DNA of 64,000 nucleotides from Silvimonas amylolytica (GTDB lineage Bacteria > Pseudomonadota > Gammaproteobacteria > Burkholderiales > Chitinibacteraceae): the NCBI RefSeq assembly GCF_014645555.1, contig NZ_BMLY01000001.1, forward strand, positions 763,939 through 827,938, written 5' to 3'. This document shows, piece after piece, positions 1-11,200 of the stretch. The position numbers and the translations under genes were made by a program. The notes under the pieces are model-generated. The model did not search any database and was not told the origin of the DNA. It saw only the letters and a list, made by a program, of their open reading frames with translations. Numbering within the stretch: the first letter of the stretch is position 1; every line of letters starts with the position of its first letter.

Positions 1-1168
1 CCGTCACCACGCCACGGGTATCGCCAATGGCCACGAGGTCTCCCCGGCGCAATGCGCGCGAGTAAACCAGCACCATCCCACTCATAAGCTGGTTCACGAT
101 ACCGGCTGAACCAAGGGTGATCATAAAACCAAAAAGAACCGACAATCCCTTGAAAACATCGCTTTGCGAGCCCGGGATATAGGGGTAGGCAAACGTTAAA
201 CCGAGAGCCCAGACGACGACGGACACCATGCGCCGCGTGGCACCAGCGGTGTCCGGATGCATGCCAGGCACTTCCAGCCGGCCCTCCTGCACGGCGATAA
301 ACACGCGGGCGATCACATCCTGAATGGCACGCGTGATCATCAGGATCACGATCACCGTGATAATGCCTGGCAAAGCGTCGACGAAACCACGCGCAATGCG
401 TGCCAGCAGGTCCAGCAAGAAGCCACCCAGGCGTTCTCCCACCGGTTGCGTCAATGCAAACTGGTCAAGCGTATAAATCAGCCACAAGTAAATAAGCGCG
501 AGAGCGGCAAATGTCCCGACGATCTGCGTCACCCTGTTGGCAAGCGCCATACTGGCATCGAGCCAGTCGAACCCGCTGACCTCGATATTGGCCTGTTTGC
601 GACGCGTTCTGCTGATCGCAGCCAGCAATGCCTTTCTGGCCTTGCCCATGATCCAGAGCGCGACAAACAACAGTAACAAGGCAATCAGTGCAGCAATGAC
701 GCCATGAATGAGGTTAGGCCAGTGCACGCCCTCCAGTCTGGCCTGCAGGGCGCTTTGCAATTGTTTTTGCACATCCGCGACAAATACATCGAAGGAGCGA
801 TGATCATCTGCGGCCATATCTTCTTTCACGACATAAAACAGTAAGCGGTCCCCGAGTTGATACACCGTCACCGGGGTGGTGTCGTAGGTGACGGTGAAGT
901 GACGCAACGGCTCATCAAGCTCTGCTTCTTTTAGTTCCTGCAGACGTTTGAGACCGCGCTCTGCACGATCCTGCGGGCTGATTCCGGCCACGGTGGCGCG
1001 AAAAGAGACGATATCCCGGTTCACAAAACTGAGCGCAGATGGCGCTGACGCAATCGTTGTACCCGCAGAAGACGGCGACGACGCCGCCGATTCCGCCATG
1101 GTCAATCCTGAAAAAAGGATCAGCAGCAGACAGAAAAACCGGATACCCCAAGTGTTGAAGTACTTCAT
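1..1168 (-). CDS. MscS-family mechanosensitive channel (C-terminus beyond window edge)
   Basis: The minus frame stays open from 1168 to the window edge, so about 389 residues are visible and the C-terminus is missing. It begins with a signal-like segment (MKYFNTWGIRFFCLLLILF) and continues with a periplasmic region and several membrane segments. It then reaches the MscS pore-lining signature, seen as GLSVLFGFMITLGSAGIVN followed by the beta-domain start GDLVAIGDTRGVVT. MscS-type channels open under membrane tension to release solutes during hypo-osmotic shock. The large N-terminal extension puts it with long MscS relatives such as YbdG/YnaI/MscK-like proteins rather than minimal MscS. An in-frame ATG at 1195 is an alternative start, but 1168 gives the better signal peptide; neither has a strong ribosome binding site. 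The neighbouring osmolyte transporter supports an osmotic-stress role. Confidence 0.85.
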   Translation of the reverse strand, partial: MKYFNTWGIRFFCLLLILFSGLTMAESAASSPSSAGTTIASAPSALSFVNRDIVSFRATVAGISPQDRAERGLKRLQELKEAELDEPLRHFTVTYDTTPVTVYQLGDRLLFYVVKEDMAADDHRSFDVFVADVQKQLQSALQARLEGVHWPNLIHGVIAALIALLLLFVALWIMGKARKALLAAISRTRRKQANIEVSGFDWLDASMALANRVTQIVGTFAALALIYLWLIYTLDQFALTQPVGERLGGFLLDLLARIARGFVDALPGIITVIVILMITRAIQDVIARVFIAVQEGRLEVPGMHPDTAGATRRMVSVVVWALGLTFAYPYIPGSQSDVFKGLSVLFGFMITLGSAGIVNQLMSGMVLVYSRALRRGDLVAIGDTRGVVT

Positions 1169-1294
1169 GGTGGAGACGTCCCTGCAAAAAGACATGGTTG
1201 GGCAGCCTGGCTTGCCCACGTACGCTAGCCATCTCATGGAGGTAGCCGTTCGCGACAGGCGTAATCGCAACGGATGCACCACCATGAATGGAGG

Positions 1295-3337
1295 TTAATG
1301 GCTGATATGCCCCGGCGCGGTATGCAGCAAATGCGTGCGGCGATCGCTACTCAATGAAAGATAGCGCTCGTACTGACGCAAGATGTCCGCAATGATTTCC
1401 TCTTCGCGCAGATGCTGGATGTCGTATCCCTCGCGCCCGTCTTCAAAGAAAGTCACCGGTTCGTACACCAGACCATCGTCATCATCTTCGGCCTGCGCTT
1501 GCGCCAGCATGAACGCCGGCAAGACGCGACTGGTTACGCGTACGCCGTAGATAAAGTCCCGCACACCTTCAATCGGGATCACAAGGTGGACTCCATCTTC
1601 GGTATTGTCACCGACCACCTGGGCCTGCACATCGCGGCGCTGCAGCTCTGCACTGACCTGACGCATGGCAGAGAGCACCTTGCTCTGCAGGAACAAGCGC
1701 ACTTCTTCCTCTGTAGAACGGTGCACCAGTTGCGCCAGGCGTTTACGCCAGTGCGCGCCACTCCAGAAACTGGTGGCATGAGCCAGATCTTGCGAATAAT
1801 GCGCGAGATCAGCTTTCAAGCCTCGCCATAAGCCAAAACACAGCAGCAACATGATGATGGTCAGCGGCAGCGCCGCCACCAGTGTCATGGCCTGCAGGGC
1901 CTTCAGGCCACCTGCCAGCATCAGGATCGCGGCCGTCAGCCCCAGCACCACTGTCCAGAACAGCCGCTGCCAGACCGGGGAATGCGGCGCACCACGCGTG
2001 GCAATGATGTCCGCCACGAGTGCCCCGGAGTCTGCAGACGTAATGAAAAAAACGGCGATCAACACAATGGCCAGCACCGACAGCAGCGTGCTGAACGGGA
2101 AGAAATCAAAGAAGTGAAACAGCAAGGCATCCACCTGCCCGGCCGAGTGTGAGAGGTCACCCATCGCCTGATGGCTGTCGATCCAGATTGCACTGTTGCC
2201 AAAAGCCGTCATCCAGATCAGGTTGAATGTGGCTGGCACCAACAAAACGCCAATCACAAACTCGCGAATCGTGCGGCCGCTGGAGATTTTGGCGATGAAC
2301 ATACCCACGAATGGCGACCAGGAAATCCACCAGGCCCAATACTGGACCGTCCACGAACCAAACCAGCCCGGAGTGGCCGGGGGTTGATAAGCAAAAGTGC
2401 GAAAAGAGAGCGATACAAGATTGCTCAGGTAGTTACCCACGTTCTCGCTAAATGCCAGCAATAGATGGGTCGTTGGGCCGCAGATCACGACAAAGAGCAT
2501 CAGGATGATGGCAATGGTCAGGTTGAGTTCGCTCAGAATCCGCACGCCCTTGTCCACCCCGGTTGCGGCTGATGTGCCGGCCAGCCCCATGACCACGATG
2601 ATCAACCCTATCCGGAACGCAGAGGAACTGGTCTCCCAGCCGAACACCTGATGCAGACCGGCACTCAATTGCAGCACACCGTAACCCAGAGTGGTTGCAA
2701 TGCCGGCAATGGTGCCGATCAGTGCAAACGCATCAATGATGTGGCCAACAGGACCATTGATCCCGTTGCGCAACACGGGGTAAAGGCCAGAACGCAAGGT
2801 CAGCGGCAGGTTGTAACGAAAACCGAAATACGCCAGCACCAGACCCATCACGCCGTAAACTGACCACGCGTGAAAACCCCAGTGGAAGAATGTCGAGAGC
2901 ATGGCTTCGCGCGCCGCTGCCGGGGTGCCGGCAGCTTGCGTTGCGGGTGCGACGTAATGCTGCATGGGCTCACCCACGCCGAAATACATCAAGCCAATTC
3001 CCATGCCTGCCGCAAACAGCATGGCGATCCAGGACACAAACGAATACTCAGGCCGCGCGGTATCCGGCCCCAGGCGGATATCGCCAAAACGGCTGGCGGC
3101 CATCAACACCAGGAACACCAGGAAACCGGTGACACTCAGGATGTAAAACCAGTCGAAATGCGTCGTCACCCAGCTCTCAGCGCCGGAAAACAGCGCCAGC
3201 GCTTCCTGACGATAGGCCACGCAATACACCAGCAAGCCCGCCACGACCGCCAGCGCAGGGATGACGACGGGCGCGGCCAGCGTCGTGACAGGCCGCGTTT
3301 GCGTCGCTTCGGTGTCCGTGCCGGCGGGATGGGACAT
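1295..3337 (-). CDS. betT: BCCT family choline/glycine betaine transporter, BetT-like
   Basis: This 680-residue inner-membrane protein has about 12 hydrophobic segments. It shows the BCCT signatures: a glycine-rich stretch GMGIGLMYFGVGEP near residue 120 and the tryptophan-rich segment YWAWWISWSPFVGMFIAKIS. BCCT carriers import betaine, choline or carnitine with Na+ or H+. The protein is longer than minimal family members because of a hydrophilic C-terminal tail of about 150 residues (from about residue 530). That is typical of BetT-type choline carriers, where the tail takes part in osmotic regulation. AAGGAG sits 7 bases upstream of the ATG. No betAB/betI genes are adjacent, so choline as substrate is inferred from family resemblance only. 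The MscS-type channel lies directly downstream on the same strand. Confidence 0.85.
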   Translation of the reverse strand: MSHPAGTDTEATQTRPVTTLAAPVVIPALAVVAGLLVYCVAYRQEALALFSGAESWVTTHFDWFYILSVTGFLVFLVLMAASRFGDIRLGPDTARPEYSFVSWIAMLFAAGMGIGLMYFGVGEPMQHYVAPATQAAGTPAAAREAMLSTFFHWGFHAWSVYGVMGLVLAYFGFRYNLPLTLRSGLYPVLRNGINGPVGHIIDAFALIGTIAGIATTLGYGVLQLSAGLHQVFGWETSSSAFRIGLIIVVMGLAGTSAATGVDKGVRILSELNLTIAIILMLFVVICGPTTHLLLAFSENVGNYLSNLVSLSFRTFAYQPPATPGWFGSWTVQYWAWWISWSPFVGMFIAKISSGRTIREFVIGVLLVPATFNLIWMTAFGNSAIWIDSHQAMGDLSHSAGQVDALLFHFFDFFPFSTLLSVLAIVLIAVFFITSADSGALVADIIATRGAPHSPVWQRLFWTVVLGLTAAILMLAGGLKALQAMTLVAALPLTIIMLLLCFGLWRGLKADLAHYSQDLAHATSFWSGAHWRKRLAQLVHRSTEEEVRLFLQSKVLSAMRQVSAELQRRDVQAQVVGDNTEDGVHLVIPIEGVRDFIYGVRVTSRVLPAFMLAQAQAEDDDDGLVYEPVTFFEDGREGYDIQHLREEEIIADILRQYERYLSLSSDRRTHLLHTAPGHISH

Positions 3338-3410
3338 GAAAAACTCCTTGGTGTCAGACCGGGCCAGCCTTAAGGGGCCACCCGGCCTTGCAGCGCGTTG
3401 CCATCAATGC

Positions 3411-3923
3411 TCAGGGTGCGTTAACAACCACATAAGTGACGTTACTACCCTGGTATTGCGGCTGGTACCAGGTGCTGCCGCATTGCATGTATGCCGTGTT
3501 CCCGCGCATGACCTGAACACAACTGGATGGCATTTGATTGGCGTTGACAATCGAGCCCACCACGGCCGAAGTGACTGCAACAGTCGCGGTGACTGCGGCT
3601 GCCGTGGCCACCGGATGATAGTGATCATGATCATCGTAATAACGGCCATGATCACCATCGACGTTCACGTTGACGTCACGGTTGACGTTCACGTTGTTGT
3701 GACTGTTGTTGACGTTGACGTTGTTACGGTTATTGGAGTTGCGCTGCACATTGGCATTGTTGTGTTGCGCTGCCGGGCGGGCTTCATGCCCCCCACCACC
3801 GGCATGATTGACGGAGGCTCTGGCCGCTCGCTGGGCCTGCGCATCCATCGTCACGGACATCAACACAACACTGGCTGCCAGCAGCACGCCAAGGCCCGGC
3901 TTGAAAATCGAAGTGGTTTTCAT
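3411..3923 (-). CDS. Small secreted protein with Asn/Val repeats, function unknown
   Basis: The product is 170 residues. I chose the ATG at 3923 because GAGGAG precedes it by a few bases; an in-frame ATG at 3938 overlaps the upstream stop but lacks a site. An N-terminal signal peptide ends near MDAQAQ. It is followed by a low-complexity stretch rich in Asn, Val and His (repeated NVNVN units, about residues 58-90) and a His/Asp-rich patch (YYDDHDHYHP). Next come a hydrophobic Ala/Val/Thr segment (about 105-125) and a C-terminal part with two cysteines and YVVV. It follows the DUF2092 gene with a 12-base gap, so the two are probably co-transcribed. I recognise no catalytic family; the His/Asp patch could bind metal, but that is speculation. 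Confidence 0.7.
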   Translation of the reverse strand: MKTTSIFKPGLGVLLAASVVLMSVTMDAQAQRAARASVNHAGGGGHEARPAAQHNNANVQRNSNNRNNVNVNNSHNNVNVNRDVNVNVDGDHGRYYDDHDHYHPVATAAAVTATVAVTSAVVGSIVNANQMPSSCVQVMRGNTAYMQCGSTWYQPQYQGSNVTYVVVNAP

Positions 3924-3934
3924 GTCAGTGCTCC

Positions 3935-4699
3935 TCATTGCGCAGCCGTATCGGCATCCGCTTTCTTCAGCGGAATGGCGATGTCGCCTTTACCAGGCTG
4001 GAAGGTGAACGCGCCCGATTTGACGGCTGGTTTGAGATTCCAGTGGTATTCAGCCGAATACTCAGGCTTTGATTCACTGTCCGTTGAGGTAATCACCAAC
4101 CGGCATGGCAGCGGATTACCCTCTCTGGCGATCCACAATTGCCAATCTACGTTGGGCTGACTGAACGCATAGTGATCACACACTTTGCCGGCAATCTTCG
4201 ACGGGCCAACATAGGCGGCCATGGTCAGGGCATCAATCTGGTCCTGGTTGCGACCAAACTGGAACAAGTCTTCCATGGGGACCTGAATGCCGTAATAGTC
4301 CTCGATTTCATGCAGCATGTCGTAAACGTTATCCGGGGCCTTCACCGTGGTGTAGTACTTCAGCGCTGGCGAGTACTGGGTGAACTGCGTGCCGTTGTAG
4401 TAGAAATCGCGCACATAACGATCACTTGCCAGATGCGCCACCAGGTGCGCGCGCCCATCAACGGTCATGTCCACCTTGCCAAGCGTCTTGACCTTGTACC
4501 CGGAGTCGAGTTCGACATCCTGGCTGACCTGCGCCTCAACACTGAAACGCTTGAGTGTGCGCAGATAACTGCCCATGTCGCTCAGGCGATTGATCACGTC
4601 CTGGTTCAGCACAGGCTTGGACTGAACCTCATCTGCCGCGTATCCGCTTGTACTGACGACAAGCAGCATGACGGACAGCCATTTGGCAGGCGACTGCAT
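3935..4699 (-). CDS. DUF2092 family periplasmic protein
   Basis: This 254-residue protein has a clear signal peptide ending near SGYAAD. The rest matches the DUF2092 pattern of predicted periplasmic proteins with a LolA/LppX-like half-barrel. It includes the N-terminal helix region LSDMGSYLRTLKRFSVEA, the strand region GKVDMTVDGRAHLVAHL, FYYNGTQFTQYSP, and the C-terminal PLPCRLVIT. LolA-like folds carry lipids or lipoproteins, but the function of DUF2092 proteins is not established. It sits first in a two-gene unit with the small Asn/Val-rich secreted protein. The pair diverges from the giant adhesin operon, so they share a 520-base intergenic region; a link to that operon is only positional. 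Confidence 0.75.
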   Translation of the reverse strand: MQSPAKWLSVMLLVVSTSGYAADEVQSKPVLNQDVINRLSDMGSYLRTLKRFSVEAQVSQDVELDSGYKVKTLGKVDMTVDGRAHLVAHLASDRYVRDFYYNGTQFTQYSPALKYYTTVKAPDNVYDMLHEIEDYYGIQVPMEDLFQFGRNQDQIDALTMAAYVGPSKIAGKVCDHYAFSQPNVDWQLWIAREGNPLPCRLVITSTDSESKPEYSAEYHWNLKPAVKSGAFTFQPGKGDIAIPLKKADADTAAQ

Positions 4700-5220
4700 G
4701 ATGACCTCCAGGAAATCCGGGATGAGAAAACACGGTTATAACCGCTGGAACGCGTATGTCTGCCAGCGAGAAGTGCGGCCAGCGCTCCCTATTGATACAA
4801 GCAAACTTAGTAAATTGAAAGAAATGGATAAGTCAAAAGCAAGAAAAATCCATTCCTTTTTCGGTTGATGGGATCAACCGTTCCGCCCTCTCCAACTGGA
4901 TTAATCCCCTGCTACCCCGGAGCAACGGGTGACCGATTACCGATCCTGCGGGTCAGCGGCCTGCAAAAGAACAGCGTGTGGCCAGGTTTCGCCCAAGTGC
5001 GCAGTGAAACAAACGTGGTTTGCCATCCATACCCTGACCTGTCGCGTCCATCGCTATCCCGCAACAGAAGCGGATATATCTGTCTTGTCACGTTTGTCTT
5101 TCTTTTGTCTCTGTCTATATTTGGCTTTCTACTTGCATATTTCTTTCCAGTCTTAAAAGTCACGTCTGCAACGACGCACGTGCACTTTCAAGGCCGGGTG
5201 AGTTGTTACAGAGAGCCCGC
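4700..5220. promoter_or_regulatory. Divergent intergenic region upstream of the adhesin operon
   Basis: No gene is recognisable in these 520 bases. The section around 4795-4865 is AT-rich compared with its surroundings. A perfect 8-bp inverted repeat with a 3-base loop lies at 4862-4880. Between 5081 and 5115 there are five TGTC tetramers in a T/C-rich context, before the AT-rich run TCTATATTTGG. This is where promoters for the DUF2092 gene (leftward) and the adhesin operon (rightward) should lie. I cannot assign -35/-10 boxes with confidence. The long leader would leave room for regulated expression. Confidence 0.4.
4862..4880. repeat. Perfect inverted repeat CGGTTGAT-GGG-ATCAACCG
   Basis: The two 8-bp arms are exact reverse complements separated by three bases. 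There is no T-run after it on either strand, so it is not a convincing intrinsic terminator. An operator or RNA hairpin in the adhesin operon leader is possible. It lies about 340 bases before the adhesin start codon. Confidence 0.45.
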
Positions 5221-8200
5221 ATGCCACAGCAAACCACGCGCAGCCCGGCCCATTTGCGACCCCAGGCCAGAGCGCTGGCACTGGAGCCCAGAATCCTGTT
5301 CGATGGCGCGGTAGCAGCCAGTGTTGAACATCATCAGCATCACACAGATGTGCACGCTCAAGCCGCCGACAAGGCCACGACGCCCCAGGCGCGCAACGGC
5401 GCCACAGCTGCGCATGCGGCCAGCGCGGACACCCCGCAAGCACGCGACGGCACCACCGCCACCAAGGCCGCCAGCGCAGAAAATCCCATGCCGCAGGCCC
5501 GGGACGGCGCGACTGCAGCGGCCGCGACACCTGCGCAAAATCTGGTGGTGATCGACAGCCGCGTTGATAACTACCAAAGCCTGCTGACCGACTTACCGCA
5601 AAACACCCAGGTATTGATCATCAATGCGGGTGACGACGCCCTCACCGCCATCTCCAGCGCGCTGGCAAGCATGGGTAAGGCCGATTCCATCCAGATTTTT
5701 TCGCACGGGGCGGCGGGCCAGTTCACCCTGGGCAACCGCACTTATGACGCGCAGACTTTGCAGAGTCTGGCCAGCAGCATGAGTAGCTGGCGCAGTGAGT
5801 TGACTGCAGGCGCAGATATTTTCCTGTACGGCTGCGATGTGGGCGCCGGTGCAGAAGGTCAGACCCTGGTCAATACGCTGGCGAATATCACCGGCGCGGG
5901 TGTGGCGGCATCCAGCAATGACACCGGCGCGGCCAGTGCAGGTGGCGACTGGGTGCTGGAGGTATCCAGTGGCGTGATCGATCGGCACATCGCACTGAGT
6001 GACAACGCGGTATCGCACTACGGAGAACTGCTGGCCAATGCCAGCCCCACGGTCACCATCAGCACGCCGACGACCAGTGTCCTCCTGGGCGATCAGGTGA
6101 CTTTCAACGTCACGCTGACCAATGCATCCAGCCAGGTAGGCTACGCGCCATTTATCGACCTGTTCCTGCCCAAAACCGGCAAGGATGGCGACGATGGGTT
6201 GAGTTTTGTATCGGCCAGCTATCTGGGTCAGGCGGTGACCGCCTACGTGGTCACCTTTGATAGCAATGGCAATGCAGTTCACCCGCTGGCCAAGGACAGC
6301 AGCGGCAATTCGTTGATCATCAACGCGGCGAGCTATGGCTTGCGCGCGGGCGACTCCATGGTCGTGCTGCAACTGCCCTACGGCAGCGTCAGCCAGTCGC
6401 AACCGGCCATCACGGTGCAGGTCACCGCATCACTCAGCGACCTGGCCGACACCAGTTTGTCCAATGCTTCGCCGGATCTCGTCGTCAAAGCGCGAGGCGG
6501 TTTCCAGTTTGGGAATGACTCGCTCGACAACCCGACCACCGACCCCAGCATTGTTGGCGCAGCAACGGCCAGTTTTACCGTACACCCGACCGTCGTCACA
6601 CTGACCCAAAGTGTACAGATGCCCGAAGGGGAAACGGTGACTGGCCCCAACTATGTCCACACCGAAACAGTCACGATTACGCCGGCGCCGGGCCAGACCA
6701 TTGATAACGTGGTCGTCACCCAACCTATGCCTGACAACGTGCAGGTCACTGCAATCACGCCCAGCAACGGCGGTACCGTGACCTCGCTGACATTGCATGA
6801 TGGCACCATCTTGACCAACCCGACGGCCATTGCGGCAGCCATTGCCAGCCAACCTTTGTTCATCAGCAGTTACACCGTCACCTACAGCAGTATTTCTGCA
6901 CCGGTCGATGTGGTGGTCAGTTTTTATGTCCCGGAATCCGATGCCAACGGCCAACCCGTACTTAATCCGCAAACCGGTGCCAATGTTTCCATCACGTTCG
7001 GCACACCGACTGCGAGTGGCGAATGGGTGCCGCTGGACCCGCGCGACGTAACGCCGCCTGCAACAACCATTGATTTCTCAGGCTCTGGCGATGGCACGGG
7101 CGGCACCTTTGTCGCCAAAGCGTTGACGGTGCAAAAAACCGTCACGGACACCAACGATGTCGGCACCCCGGGCATCACCCCGGGCGACACGCTGGATTAC
7201 CAGCTTGATCTGGCCATTTCAGACTTTTTTGCAGTTGGCGAGACGCTGACGCGCAATGGTTCGTTTGTGCTGACCGACACGGCAAGCGACGGCCAGACCG
7301 TGACCGGTACGCCCACCTTTACCTTCAGCATTAACGGCGTTTCCCATACGGTCGCGCTGAACTACACCAGCACCGTCAATGCCGACGGCACCACGACGTT
7401 ACGCTTTGATATCGCAGGCTCCATTCTCAATGCCGGTATTCTGGGTGCGCTGGTCGGTGATCTGGCATTCGACAATAACCAGCAAGGCGCCACGACCGGG
7501 ACCATCCACTACACCACGCTGGTCAATCAGGCCTACACCAGCAGCCACCCGCAAAGCGAAATCAACGAAGGCGACACGCTAGGCAATAGCGCGACCGTCA
7601 GCGGCACATTGATGGTGGATCGCGTCAACCTGACTGGCAGCACGGTGTCAGATACCTCCAGCACCAGTTCTACCATTGCCACCAGCGCGGTGGATATTGA
7701 GATCACTGGCGTCAACGGTGGTACGCCACCTTCCAGCGGAGAACTCAACCCGGGCGACGTGGTGACCTTCGAGATGAGCTACGACCTCATCACTGGTGAC
7801 TACGAGAATTTCTCACTCACGGCTTATCTGCCGCTGCCACTGTTCAATCTGTCTTCGATCAACTGGAGCCAGGGCACGGGGGTTGGCACCTGGGCCATTG
7901 GATCTGGCAATACCAACGGGGGCGCCGTTGACAGTGTGACCACCGGCGCCGGCAATGCCGTCATCTTCAATTTTGGCGACTACGCCACGGCCAGCACCAG
8001 CGGCAGCAAGATCGTGGTGACCTTTACACTGAAGGTGGGTGACACGCCGTATGCCGATCAGCGCTCACTGAACGTATTGGCACAGTCCGACCAGACCACC
8101 ACCCTGACAGGCCAGCATCTGGTGTCATCCGACGTCGCGACCATTGTGTCCGTCGCCGAACCCGTACTAACAATCACCCAGGGCGTGGTTTCCAATACAG

Positions 8201-11200
8201 GCAATGGCGTCATTACCGGCACGACCGGAACGTGGTCTGCGCCTGGTTCGACGGGTGTGCCGTTTACCGGCAGTGTCACGGACCTCACTACCGTCGCCGG
8301 CAGCATTACCGGGATTGATGGCGGCGACACCCTGCGGCTGGCCACGGCAATTGAAAACTCAGGCGGCGGTGGCGCGTACGACGTCGTCACCAGCGTAACG
8401 ATCCCGGCAGGATTGCAGTTTTCCGGTGGTTCGCTGGCTGCAGCAGATCTGCAAATTTACCGCGGCGACGGCACTTTGCTGGTCGCCGGCACAGACTACC
8501 AGGTCAGCGGCAACGTCATCACCTTTCTGGACCACAACAGCACCGCCACCCTGCTGCCAGGTCGCAGCGGCACTGCGGCGGACACCAGCGGTCAGAATGT
8601 GGTCGTGATCACCTATGACGTGAAAGTGGTGGATGCAATTGCCGCATCTGCCACGCTGCAGACGTCAGCCATTTTGAGTAATTACGCCAGCGTGGAAGGC
8701 GGCACGGATTTCACCCCGGTCGACCTGGTGGCCCAAACCGGTGAACAAGTTGCGGCACCCACCGTGAACGCGGTATTTGCCGGCGGCAGCAACACCACCG
8801 CACCGGATAGCGACTCCTCAGCCAGCCATACCACCGGCAACAATCTGGTCATTGGCGAGGGCATGCTGTATGACCTCGTGGTCACCTTGCCGGAAGGCAC
8901 AAGCCAGACGCTGTCGCTGGATGGATTGATTCCGGCGGGAATGCGGCTGGATACCAGTTTCAACAACGGCCTGGGTTATCAAGTCATTACCACCAGTGCC
9001 GCAAGCACCGCGTTGACGGGCAACTTTGCCGGCACCGTTACAGTCAGCGGCATAAGTGGGCTATCAGGCGGGACGCTGGGCAATGACGGCGTGGGGGCAC
9101 ACTGGACGTTCTCTGGCTCGTCCGCTTCTGCGGACAACGTCACCACCAACAACAGCTTTGTCATCCGTGTCCAGCTGATTGCCGACAACGTCAGCAGTAA
9201 CCAGGCCGGAACGCAATTGCCCGTCAGCGCGCGCATCAGCTACAGCGATCCGGATGGCGATACCCCCAACGGTGCCACGCCTGCCACCCGTACGGTGAAC
9301 CAGAGTATTTCGGCACCAACGGCGGTGGTGGTCGAACCCACCTTGCAAGTCACGCAGTCTTACACCGGCGGGTCAACGCTGGGCGTAGATGAAGGCGATA
9401 CGGTCGACTACACCATCACCATCACCAATGGCAGCGCCAGCAGCGATTACAACGCGTTTGATATCAACTTCCAGGATGTACTGCCCAGCGAACTGACCGG
9501 CCTGAGTCTGGTGAGTGTGAGTTTGAACGGCGGAGCAACCAACAATGGCGGGAGTGATTTTCAACTGGTGGGTCATACGCTGTCTTCGGTCAGCGGTGCC
9601 AATATCGACATCCCCAAGGGCGGGTCGATTGTGTTGCATGTCACCGGCACCGTGGTTGCCGCTGCCGCCAGTGAACAGAATTTCAGTAACACCGCCACGG
9701 TGCAATGGACCAGCCTGGACGGCACCCAGGCCAATTCAGGGCAAGCCACCGGAGAACGCACCGGTACGGACGGTGTGTTGAACTCCGGCGTGCTCAATGA
9801 TTACCGCGTCGCCAACACACTGGTGGTCCCGGTTGAACAAGGGTTGATTATCTCCCGCGTCGGTGGTCTGCCCGCCACCCCAGCCCCCAATCCGACCGAT
9901 ACCGCAAGTGAACAGGTCACGATCGGCGAACTGATCCGCTATCGGGTCACCGCCGTAGTCGCAGAAGGCACGACCAATGACTATGTTCTGCAAGTGACGC
10001 TGCAAAATGGGCTGCAATTTATTAACGACGGCACCGCCAAACTGGCGCTGGTCTCCGATCAAGGCAATATCACCAGCAGTTTTTCCGACCTGGTCACTGG
10101 CGGCTCACTGGATGTCGTCGGCAGCCGCGATACCGCCATTGGCCAGAACATCACCGCAGACCTCTCTGGTGCAGCGCCCAGCGCCATTTTCAACACAGCA
10201 TCGCATCTGACGGTCACGACGGACAGCAACGGCAACCAGGTGCTGCAATTTCATCTGGGCACACTCAACAACCCGGATAACGACCCTAACCTGGAAGGGA
10301 TTTCGCTGGAATTCAGCGTGCGGGTCATGAACCAGGCCTCGAATGTCGCCGGTGCTGCGCTCGCTGTCTCGGCACAGACCCAGTCCGGCAGCACCGTGCT
10401 GGCGCACTCGGACACCATCTCAGAAAACATTGTCGAGCCAGTGCTGTCAGGACTGAACAAACAGATTATCCAGTTTGACCCCAACGCAAATGGCAGTAGC
10501 GGGACGGCGCAGGTGGGCATCAGCTTTACCGCCGGGGGGACCATTCCTGCCTACAACGTCGAACTCACCGACGGCTACCCCAGCGGCAGCAACCTTACCG
10601 GCCTGACGCTGGTCATTAACGGCACCAGTTATGACATCAACAGCAGCAGCATCCCGTCCAGTCTGGGTTTCAGCTACTCCTTCACCGGCAACACCATCAC
10701 GGCAGATTTTGCCGAGCTAGACCCTGGCACGACCGTCAAGCTGACTTACCAGATCACGCTGCCTAACTCGGCCACGATTGCCAGTACCAACGCCAGACTG
10801 ACCTGGACCAGCTTGCCCGACAGTTTCACGACCTGGGGTGGATCAACCGTTGGCACCAGTGCTTCGACCACCGGTGAACGAACAGGCAGCGGCACTGGCG
10901 CGAACCAATACGTGCTGACTGAGGGCGCCGGCCTGGGGCTGATCAGTGGCACGCTGTGGGATGACACTGCATCTGCCACCGCATCCACCACGCCGGATGG
11001 CCCGGCACTGGCCGGCCAGACCGTGACTCTGACCTGGGCCGGTGCAGACGGCAATCTTGCGACGACCGCCGATAACCTCACCTATACCGCGACAACCGAT
11101 GTCAATGGTCAGTACCACTTTGGCGATCTGGCCGCCGGCGTGTACCAGATCACGACCAACGCGGGTATTTTCAACTACGGCACGATCGGTAACGTCGCGG

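Noticed and set aside
3261-4160. 299-codon plus-strand open frame over the two small secreted protein genes
   Set aside because: The minus-strand genes have signal peptides and a ribosome binding site, while the plus frame is built on the antisense of the Asn/Val repeats.
4862-4880. Possible intrinsic terminator before the adhesin operon
   Set aside because: The hairpin is perfect, but neither strand has a T-run after it, so it is reported only as an inverted repeat.
4865-5314. 149-codon plus-strand frame running into the adhesin start
   Set aside because: It overlaps the adhesin gene in another frame, has no family pattern, and lies over the likely promoter and leader.
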